Shown: piece after piece, positions 57,948 through 64,000 of the stretch
Layout: each line of letters begins with the position of its first letter
Position numbering within the stretch: the first letter of the stretch is position 1
Origin: Amycolatopsis sp. CA-126428
GTDB lineage: Bacteria; Actinomycetota; Actinomycetes; Mycobacteriales; Pseudonocardiaceae
Reading direction: 5' to 3'
DNA length: 64,000 nt
Assembly (NCBI RefSeq): GCF_002904335.1
Contig: NZ_PPHF01000142.1
Location: 33,782-97,781, forward strand
Translations under genes and position numbers: made by a program
Notes under the pieces: generated by a model
Databases searched by the model: none
What the model was told of the DNA's origin: nothing
What the model saw: only the letters and a program-made list of their open reading frames with translations

Positions 57948-58562
57948 ATGGACGCTTTACCGAACGACGACGGCGGTCCGTCGATCCGCGACATGCTGGC
58001 GGTCAACCTCCGCGCGGCGCGGGCGGCGCGCGGCCTTTCGCTGTCCGAGCTGTCCCGGCGGTCCGGCATCGGCAAGGCCACGCTGTCCCAGCTCGAGGGC
58101 GGGACCGGCAACCCGACCATCGAGACCGTCTTCAGCCTCTCCCGGGTGCTGGAAGTGGCGATCTCCGACCTGCTCGACCACCGGCCGCGCGGCGGGCTGA
58201 CCGTCGTGCGGGCCGCCGAGGTCGAGGTGCTCCGCGGCGAGGGCGTCGACCTGCGGCCGCTGCGCCGGATCGAGGGCGACAACAGCGTCTTCGAGGTCTA
58301 CGACCAGGTCGTCCGCGGCGACGCGCCGCAGCGCTCGCAGGGGCACGTCGGCGTCGAGCACACCGTCGTGCAGACCGGCCGGCTCCGGGTCGAGGTCGGC
58401 GGCCGGACCGTGGACCTCGGGCCCGGCGACTACGTCGCGTTCGACGCCCGCGAGCCGCACAGCTACACCGCGCCGGACGGTCCCGTGCAGTCGGTGCTAC
58501 TGCTCCAGTACCGCGCGGACGAACGGCTCGACGGCCGGGCGCACCCCGTCCTGCCGGATTGA
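57948..58562 (+). CDS. XRE-cupin regulator of the hydroxyproline operon
   Basis: A 204-residue protein. The XRE domain is RGLSLSELSRRSGIGKATLS; the cupin domain (about 115-195) has GHVGVEHTVVQTGRLRVEVG and LGPGDYVAFDAREPHSY. ATG at 57948 behind AAAGG. It lies just before the hydroxyproline genes, and the same 10-mer CGATCGGCAA is upstream of both, which suggests self-control and control of the operon. Confidence 0.82.
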   Translation: MDALPNDDGGPSIRDMLAVNLRAARAARGLSLSELSRRSGIGKATLSQLEGGTGNPTIETVFSLSRVLEVAISDLLDHRPRGGLTVVRAAEVEVLRGEGVDLRPLRRIEGDNSVFEVYDQVVRGDAPQRSQGHVGVEHTVVQTGRLRVEVGGRTVDLGPGDYVAFDAREPHSYTAPDGPVQSVLLLQYRADERLDGRAHPVLPD

Positions 58563-58570
58563 CCCCGTCT

Positions 58571-58602
58571 CGATCGGCAACTATCGTTCGCTATATCGAA
58601 CG
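58571..58602. promoter_or_regulatory. Operator region of the hydroxyproline operon
   Basis: CGATCGGCAA (58571-58580, also at 57916-57925 before the regulator) followed by CGTTCG-CTATAT-CGAACG (58585-58602), a perfect 6-bp inverted repeat. The ATG of the first enzyme gene is 12 nt further with GGAGGG before it. Confidence 0.55.
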
Positions 58603-58613
58603 CTGGAGGGTCG

Positions 58614-59780
58614 ATGAACCGAACGCGGGTGGTGGTGATCGGCGCCGGCATCATCGGCACGGCGTGTGCTCGCGAACTCGCCCTGGCCGGGTTCGACGTC
58701 CTGGTCCTCGACCGCGGCCGGCCCGCGGGCGGCACCACTTCGCACGGCGAAGGCAATCTGCTGGTCTCCGACAAGGGCCCGGGCGCCGAACTCGCGCTCG
58801 CGCGGCTGTCGTCCCGGTTGTGGCCGCGGGTGCTGGCGGAAATCGCCGACGAAGACCCGCGCGCGGCGGCCGCGACGGAGTTCGACCCGAAGGGCGGCAT
58901 CGTCGTGGCCACCACCGAGGCCGGTGCCGGCGCGCTCCTCGCGTTCGCCGAGGCCCAGGCCGCGGCCGGGGTCCGCACCGAGCGGCTCGACGCGGCGGAC
59001 GTCGCGGCGGCCGAGCCCGCGCTGACCCGGGAGCTGACCGCCGCCGTCCGCTACTCCGACGACGCCCAGGTGCAGCCGGCCGCCGCCGCGCTCGCCCTGC
59101 TCGGTTCGGCGTTGCGCCACGGCGCCCGGCTGCGGACCGAAGCCGAGGTCACCGGCGCCCGGACGGAAGGCGGCCGGATCACCGGAGTGCAGGTGGCGGG
59201 CGAAGTCGTCGAGGCCGACGTCGTGGTGAACGCGGCGGGCCCGTGGGCGGGTGCCTGCTCGGCCCGGCTGGCGGCGCCGATCGCGGTCCGGCCCCGGCGC
59301 GGCGAGGTCCTGGTGACCACGCCGATGCCGGGCGTGGTGCGGCACAAGGTCTACGACGCGGACTACGTCGGCGCGGTCGGCACGGACAGCGGCGAACTGC
59401 AGACGTCGGCGGTGGTCGAGTCGACGCGGGGCGGCACGGTGCTGATCGGCTCGTCCCGCCGCCGGGTGGGCTTCGACGACACGATCCGGCCGCACGTGCT
59501 GGGCGCGATCGCGGCCAAGGCGGTCCGGCTGTTCCCGGCACTGGCCGACGCCGCGGTGATGCGCGCGTACGGCGGTTTCCGGCCGTACGTCGACGACCAC
59601 CTGCCGGTGCTGGGCGAGGACCCGAGGCTCGGCAACCTGTGGCACGCCACCGGACACGAAGGGGCCGGGATCGGCTTGAGCGTCGGGACGGCCCGGTTGC
59701 TGCGCGATCTGCTGACCGGCGCGACCCCGTCGATGCCGGTGGACGAGTTCACTGTGGACCGGCCGGCGGTGCTGGCGTGA
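58614..59780 (+). CDS. FAD-dependent subunit of D-hydroxyproline dehydrogenase
   Basis: A 388-residue DAO-type flavoprotein (VVVIGAGIIGTACARELALA; ATGHEGAGIGLSVGTARLL). With the two genes after it, it matches the three-part dehydrogenases that oxidise cis-4-hydroxy-D-proline to pyrroline-4-hydroxy-2-carboxylate, related to hydrogen cyanide synthase HcnC. It overlaps the next gene by 4 nt. Confidence 0.87.
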   Translation: MNRTRVVVIGAGIIGTACARELALAGFDVLVLDRGRPAGGTTSHGEGNLLVSDKGPGAELALARLSSRLWPRVLAEIADEDPRAAAATEFDPKGGIVVATTEAGAGALLAFAEAQAAAGVRTERLDAADVAAAEPALTRELTAAVRYSDDAQVQPAAAALALLGSALRHGARLRTEAEVTGARTEGGRITGVQVAGEVVEADVVVNAAGPWAGACSARLAAPIAVRPRRGEVLVTTPMPGVVRHKVYDADYVGAVGTDSGELQTSAVVESTRGGTVLIGSSRRRVGFDDTIRPHVLGAIAAKAVRLFPALADAAVMRAYGGFRPYVDDHLPVLGEDPRLGNLWHATGHEGAGIGLSVGTARLLRDLLTGATPSMPVDEFTVDRPAVLA

Positions 59781-60043
59781 GCGAGCGGCCGATCACGATC
59801 ACCGTCGACGGCGAGACCGTGACCGGGGCCGCCGGGCAGACCGTCGCCGGCGTCCTCCTCGCCGCCGGGCGGCTGTCCTGGCGCACCACGCGGTCCGGCG
59901 CGCCGCGCGGGGTCTTCTGCGGGATCGGGGCCTGCTTCGACTGCCTGCTCACCGTCAACGGCGTCGCCGACGTCCGCGCCTGCCGCCGCCGCGCCGCCGA
60001 CGGCGACGAGGTCCGGACCCAGTCGCGGGAGGAGGGCGCGTGA
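59777..60043 (+). CDS. Small [2Fe-2S] subunit of D-hydroxyproline dehydrogenase
   Basis: An 88-residue ferredoxin-like protein with CGIGACFDCLLTVNG and a later Cys (VRAC), the ligands of a [2Fe-2S] cluster, as in HcnA. GTGA overlaps on both ends tie it to the flavin subunits. Confidence 0.88.
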   Translation: MSERPITITVDGETVTGAAGQTVAGVLLAAGRLSWRTTRSGAPRGVFCGIGACFDCLLTVNGVADVRACRRRAADGDEVRTQSREEGA

Positions 60044-61323
60044 GGCACGTCGTCATCGTCGGCGCCGGGCCCGCCGGGCTCGCGGCGGCCGAGCACGCGC
60101 TCGCCGCCGGGGCCGACGTCACCGTCCTGGACCAGGCGGACGCCCCGGGCGGCCAGTACCACCGGGGAGCGGCACACCGGTTCGATGCGCTCCTGAGCCG
60201 GTGCACGTGGTGGCCGGAAAGCACGGTCTGGGCCCTGGAAGGCCAGCGGGTCCACGTCCTGCGCGGCCCGGCCGACGGGACGAGCCGGCGACGCCACACC
60301 CTCGAACCCGACGCGCTGGTCCTGGCCACCGGCGCGCACGACCGCGTCCTGCCGTTCCCCGGCTGGCAGTTGCCCGGCGTCTTCACCGCGGGCGCCGCGC
60401 AGGCGCTGGCCAAGGGGGAGGGGGTCGCCGTCGGGCGGCGGGTGCTCGTCGCCGGGGCCGGGCCGTTCCTGCTGCCGGTCGCCGAGTCCCTTTTGGACGT
60501 CGGCGCCGGAATACTCGCTGTCCTGGAAGCGAACCCGGCGAAGACCGTCCTCAAGGGATGGTCCTGGCGCGCGGCGGCGCACATCGGCAAGATGAACGAA
60601 CTGGTTCGTTACGCCGCCACGCTGGCCCGGCACCGCGTCCCGTACCGCATGGGCGAGGCGGTGATCGAAGCCCGCGGCGGCGACCGGGTCCGCGAAGCCG
60701 TCACCGCGCGGGTCCGCGCGGACTGGTCGGTCGTCCCCGGCACCGAGCGCACCCACGAGGTCGACGCCCTCTGCGTCGGGCACGGGTTCGCGGGGCAACC
60801 CGAACTGGCCGTCGCGGCCGGCTGCGCCCTCGACGGCGGCTTCGTCCGGGTCGGCGACGACCAGCGCACCAGCGTCGCCGGGGTGTTCGCCGCCGGGGAG
60901 CTCACCGGCATCGGCGGTGCGGTCGCCGCCGCGGCGGAAGGAGCGGTCGCCGGGTGGGCCGCCGCCGGGAGGACGCCGGGCCGTGCGCTGATCAAGCGCC
61001 GTGACCGCTCCCGCGCCTTCGCCCGCCGCTTGGCCGCCGCCCACCCGATCGGTGCGGCGTGGCCCGGGTGGCTGCGCGAGGACACCGTCGTCTGCCGCTG
61101 CGAAGAAACCACCTACGGCGATCTGCGCAGCGCCGCCGCGGACCCGGCCACCCCGGGTCCGCACGCGCTCAAGCTCGGCACCCGCGCCGGGCTCGGCCCG
61201 TGCCAGGGGCGGATGTGCGGCGCGGCCGTCGCCGAACTGTGTGGGAGCACCGAGCGGCACCACCGTCCGATCGCCCAGCCGATCCGCCTGGGCGAGCTCG
61301 CCGATCCGAAGGAGACCCCATGA
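60040..61323 (+). CDS. NAD/FAD-binding subunit of D-hydroxyproline dehydrogenase
   Basis: A 427-residue pyridine-nucleotide-disulfide-type protein: VVIVGAGPAGLAAAEHALAA and RVLVAGAGPFLLPVAESLL bind two dinucleotides. The C-terminal CRCEETTYGDL ... GPCQGRMC is a BFD-like [2Fe-2S] site, as in HcnB. GTG start in a GTGA overlap. Confidence 0.88.
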   Translation: MRHVVIVGAGPAGLAAAEHALAAGADVTVLDQADAPGGQYHRGAAHRFDALLSRCTWWPESTVWALEGQRVHVLRGPADGTSRRRHTLEPDALVLATGAHDRVLPFPGWQLPGVFTAGAAQALAKGEGVAVGRRVLVAGAGPFLLPVAESLLDVGAGILAVLEANPAKTVLKGWSWRAAAHIGKMNELVRYAATLARHRVPYRMGEAVIEARGGDRVREAVTARVRADWSVVPGTERTHEVDALCVGHGFAGQPELAVAAGCALDGGFVRVGDDQRTSVAGVFAAGELTGIGGAVAAAAEGAVAGWAAAGRTPGRALIKRRDRSRAFARRLAAAHPIGAAWPGWLREDTVVCRCEETTYGDLRSAAADPATPGPHALKLGTRAGLGPCQGRMCGAAVAELCGSTERHHRPIAQPIRLGELADPKETP

Positions 61324-62231
61324 AGACCCGCGACCTCGGGGGCGTGGTCGTCGCCGCCGCGCTGCCCTACCGGGCCGACGACACGGCACCGGCCGGGCTG
61401 GCCGTCGACTACGACGCCTACGCCGAACACTGCCGGTGGCTCGTCGAAAACGGCTGCCGCGGTGTCGGGCCGAACGGCTCCCTCGGCGAGTACTCCTCGC
61501 TCACCGACGACGAACGCCGCCGCGTCGCCCGCACCGCGATCGAAGCCGTCGGGACGGACGGGATCGTCGTCGTCGGCGTCCACGGCCCCGGCGCGCACCA
61601 GGCGCGGTACTGGGCGGAGGCAGCGGCCGAGGACGGCGCGCACGGCGTGCTGTGCCTGCCGCCGACGCTCTACCGCGCCAACCGCGGCGAGGTGCTCACC
61701 CACTTCGAGGCCGTCGCGTCGGTGGGCCTGCCGGTGATGGTCTACAACAACCCGTTCGACACCAAGGTCGACCTCACGCCGGACCTGCTGGCCGAGCTCG
61801 CGCAGATCGACAACGTCGTGGCCGTCAAGGAGTTCTCCGGCGACGTCCGCCGCGTGCTGGAGATCCGCGAGCGGGCGCCGGGGCTGGCGGTGATCGGCGG
61901 CGCCGACGACGTCGTCCTGGAAAGCCTGCTGATGGGCGCGTCCGGGTGGTTCGCCGGGTTCCCCAACGTGTTCCCGGCCGAATCGGCGCGCCTGTTCGAG
62001 CTGGCCACGGCGGGCAAGCTCGAGGAGGCCAGGGCGCTTTACGAGCCGCTCGTGGCCGCGTTCCGCTGGGACTCCCGCACCGAATTCGTCCAGGCCATCA
62101 AGCTCGGGATGGACATGGTGGGCCGTCGCGGCGGACCGTGCCGTCCGCCGCGGGGACCGCTCTCGGACGTCCACCGCGAGCAGGTCCGCGCCGACATGGG
62201 CCGCGCGCTCGCGGCGCTGGGGGTGGCGTAG
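61320..62231 (+). CDS. Pyrroline-4-hydroxy-2-carboxylate deaminase (DapA family)
   Basis: A 303-residue TIM-barrel enzyme. Tyr142 (VMVYNNPFD) and the Schiff-base Lys170 (VVAVKEFSG) are the DapA family catalytic pair. Between a hydroxyproline dehydrogenase and an epimerase it is best read as the deaminase making 2-oxoglutarate semialdehyde. The ATG overlaps the upstream stop (ATGA). Confidence 0.86.
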   Translation: MKTRDLGGVVVAAALPYRADDTAPAGLAVDYDAYAEHCRWLVENGCRGVGPNGSLGEYSSLTDDERRRVARTAIEAVGTDGIVVVGVHGPGAHQARYWAEAAAEDGAHGVLCLPPTLYRANRGEVLTHFEAVASVGLPVMVYNNPFDTKVDLTPDLLAELAQIDNVVAVKEFSGDVRRVLEIRERAPGLAVIGGADDVVLESLLMGASGWFAGFPNVFPAESARLFELATAGKLEEARALYEPLVAAFRWDSRTEFVQAIKLGMDMVGRRGGPCRPPRGPLSDVHREQVRADMGRALAALGVA

Positions 62232-63233
62232 ATGCGGTCTTCGCGCGCGATCACGGCGGTCGACTCGCACACCGAGGGCATGCCGACCCGGGTGGTGACC
62301 GGCGGGGTGGCGCCGATCCCCGGCGCCACGATGGCCGAGCGGCGGCGGTACTTCATGGCGCACCTGGACCACCTCCGGCAGTTCCTGATGCACGAGCCGC
62401 GCGGCCACTCCGCGATGAGCGGCGCGATCCTGCAGCCGCCCTGCCGCGAGGACGCGGACTGGGGCGTGGTGTACATCGAGGTGTCCGGCTGCCTGCCGAT
62501 GTGCGGGCACGGCACGATCGGCGTGGCGACGGTGCTGGTGGAGACGGGCATGGTCGAGGTGACCGAGCCGACGACGGTGGTCCGCCTGGACACGCCGGCC
62601 GGGCTGGTGCACGCCGAGGTCACCGTTCGCGACGGGCGCGCTTCCCGGGTCAAGCTGCGCAACGTCGCTTCGTTCCTCGCCGAGCGCGACGCCGAAGTGT
62701 CCGTGCCCGGCCTGGGCCGGGTCCGCTACGACCTGGCCTACGGCGGCAACTTCTACGCCATCCTGGACCTGTCCTCGGTGGGCATCCCGTTCGACCGGGC
62801 CGAGAAGGACCGCATTCTCGCGGCCGGGCTGGCGATCATGGACGCGATCAACGAGCAGCGGCCGCCGAAGCACCCGGAGGACCCGCTCATCGGCGGGTGC
62901 AAGCACGTCCAGTTCCTCGCCCCGGGCTCGGACGCGCGGGCGTCGCGGAACGCGATGGCGATCCACCCGGGCTGGTTCGACCGGTCGCCGTGCGGCACCG
63001 GCACGTCCGCCCGGATGGCCCAGCTGCACGCCCGCGGCGAACTGCCGCTGCACACGCCGTTCGAGAACGCATCGTTCATCGGCACGACGTTCACGGGCGA
63101 GCTGGTGGCCGAGACGACGGTGGGTGGCGTGCCGGCGGTGGTCCCGGAGTTCTCCGGCCGGGCCTGGATCACCGGCACCGCGACCTACCTGCTCGACCCG
63201 GACGACCCGTTCCCGACGGGGTTCGTGCTCTAG
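62232..63233 (+). CDS. 4-Hydroxyproline 2-epimerase
   Basis: A 333-residue proline racemase-family enzyme. Both catalytic thiols are present: Cys91 (PMCGHGTIG) and Cys254 (DRSPCGTGTSA), so it is an epimerase rather than a dehydratase. It turns trans-4-hydroxy-L-proline into cis-4-hydroxy-D-proline, the first step of the route. The start directly follows the deaminase stop. The semialdehyde dehydrogenase that ends the route is not in the window. Confidence 0.9.
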   Translation: MRSSRAITAVDSHTEGMPTRVVTGGVAPIPGATMAERRRYFMAHLDHLRQFLMHEPRGHSAMSGAILQPPCREDADWGVVYIEVSGCLPMCGHGTIGVATVLVETGMVEVTEPTTVVRLDTPAGLVHAEVTVRDGRASRVKLRNVASFLAERDAEVSVPGLGRVRYDLAYGGNFYAILDLSSVGIPFDRAEKDRILAAGLAIMDAINEQRPPKHPEDPLIGGCKHVQFLAPGSDARASRNAMAIHPGWFDRSPCGTGTSARMAQLHARGELPLHTPFENASFIGTTFTGELVAETTVGGVPAVVPEFSGRAWITGTATYLLDPDDPFPTGFVL

Positions 63234-63583
63234 ACGGGCTGCCAGAGTTCGATCCGGTGGCCTTCGGGGTCGGTGACCCAGCCGAACCGCCCGACGCCGG
63301 CCATGTCCTGGACGTCGTCGGCCACGTCGGCGCCGCGGGCGCGGAGCTGTTCGAGCATGGCGTCGAGGTCGCGGACCCGGAAGTTGAGCATGGTCTGCTG
63401 GGTTTCGGAGCCGAAGTAGTCGGTCCCGGCCTCGAACGGCGCGAAGACGGTCGGGCCGGGCTCCTGCTGCCAGACGCCGTTTTCGTCGGTGTCGAGACCG
63501 AGGCAGTCGCGGTACCAGGCGCCGAGGGCTGCGGGGTCCGCCGCGCGGATGAAGTACCCGCCGATTCCGAGCACACGTTCCAT
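63230..63583 (-). CDS. VOC / glyoxalase-like protein
   Basis: A 117-residue single VOC domain (GIGGYFIRAADPAALGAWYR; DPEGHRIELWQPV). It may bind a metal and act on or bind a small molecule; nothing more specific. It converges with the epimerase; stop codons overlap by 4 nt. Confidence 0.82.
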   Translation of the reverse strand: MERVLGIGGYFIRAADPAALGAWYRDCLGLDTDENGVWQQEPGPTVFAPFEAGTDYFGSETQQTMLNFRVRDLDAMLEQLRARGADVADDVQDMAGVGRFGWVTDPEGHRIELWQPV

Positions 63584-63928
63584 GCCGCGATCCTGCCAGC
63601 CCGGCCGCCGCCGGGAGCGGTGACACGCGGACGGTGCCGTCCACTCCGGGCGGCGGCTGTGATCGTCCGGCGCTGCGCCGGCCGGGCCTCGGCCGACGCG
63701 GGACCACGCGTGCGCCGAGGTCAGCCGGTGGCGCAGGCCGCCGTCGTGCCGGTGCCGGTTCCGTGCAGCCGGACGCCCGCGGAAAACTGGCGCTGTGGCC
63801 GTTTCGCCGACGTTTCACGGTGACGTTCGTGGCCGAAACGCTTCCGGTGACGCGGGGTGCCGTCGATCGGCGCCGTCGTCGTCGATCGCCTCGGCAGCGC
63901 CCGAGGTCACCGTGACCATTCCCGTAAT
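63584..63928. other. Non-coding gap
   Basis: I see no gene with good codon pattern or ribosome binding site here. A short perfect inverted repeat GGTCAC-C-GTGACC lies at 63905-63917, just after the stop of the partial gene at the window edge, and could be part of its terminator. The rest shows only ordinary GC-rich sequence; it should contain the promoter of the VOC gene. Confidence 0.5.
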
Positions 63929-64000
63929 TCAGCGACCGACCTGGACGTCGTCGAGGGTGCCGAGGGCGTCGGGGACGAGGACGGCGGCGGAGTGGTAGGC
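63929..64000 (-). CDS. C-terminal end of an unidentified gene (cut by window)
   Basis: Minus-strand frame from the window edge to a TGA at 63929: 23 residues, AYHSAAVLVPDALGTLDDV then QVGR. The codons are GC-rich at the third position as in real genes here. Too short to name a family; hydrolase-like is only a guess. Confidence 0.4.
   Translation of the reverse strand, partial: AYHSAAVLVPDALGTLDDVQVGR

Overview
This is a high-GC actinobacterial chromosome segment. Gene style and content (mycothiol-type DinB-like enzymes, MarR/XRE-cupin pairs, sugar ABC transporters without their own ATPase, b558-type succinate dehydrogenase, an F420-type LLM oxidoreductase, many GTG starts and 4-nt overlaps) suggest a member of the Pseudonocardiaceae such as Amycolatopsis; that genus assignment is inference. 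No rRNA, tRNA, insertion sequence, phage gene or CRISPR array was seen. The window is densely coding, with genes on both strands.

Layout. 1-9250: a truncated secreted esterase; a large HTH-NACHT-membrane protein; a four-gene overlapping chain (DHA2 efflux pump, isocitrate-lyase/PEP-mutase-like enzyme, mycothiol-dependent isomerase-like protein, ECF sigma factor with a SnoaL-like tail); a decayed DedA-like remnant; lipoprotein, TerC and a winged-helix regulator. 9252-19939: a glycan-use locus of two divergent units around a regulatory region. The minus unit is binding protein, two permeases, hydroxyacid dehydrogenase, DUF2264 and a GH13 alpha-glucosidase. The plus unit is a heparinase II/III-type lyase and a hybrid DeoR/LacI regulator. 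19944-25701: a signalling island with two Ser/Thr receptor kinases carrying extracellular CBM2 cellulose-binding-type domains, a catalytically dead kinase paralogue, a LacI regulator with its own palindromic operator, and a STAS protein.

25728-33360: a formate dehydrogenase operon whose catalytic subunit is read through an in-frame TGA as selenocysteine, with a recognisable bacterial SECIS hairpin, then an MFS transporter and a second STAS protein. 33511-44200: mixed genes, including a DinB/methyltransferase/XRE-cupin group, a tandem pair of unknown paralogues, a class C serine hydrolase, a 1395-residue P-type ATPase and an LLM oxidoreductase. 44193-48588: a LysR regulator divergent from a succinate dehydrogenase/fumarate reductase operon that appears to start from a leaderless mRNA. 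48592-57873: an ArsR/MFS divergent pair with two operators, a heterodimeric lycopene cyclase pair, a lipoprotein with a pentapeptide repeat tail, a MarR/SnoaL unit, a phospholipase C behind a PHO-box-like repeat, a DUF1540 protein and an O-methyltransferase. 57948-63233: a hydroxyproline catabolic operon (three-subunit dehydrogenase, deaminase, epimerase) with its XRE-cupin regulator.

Two long palindromes of one sequence family and a third, different one of similar length lie just after stop codons. Many regulators have visible candidate operators next to them, so much of the local regulatory wiring can be proposed from sequence alone. The strongest findings are the selenoprotein formate dehydrogenase and the CBM2 receptor-kinase/pseudokinase island.
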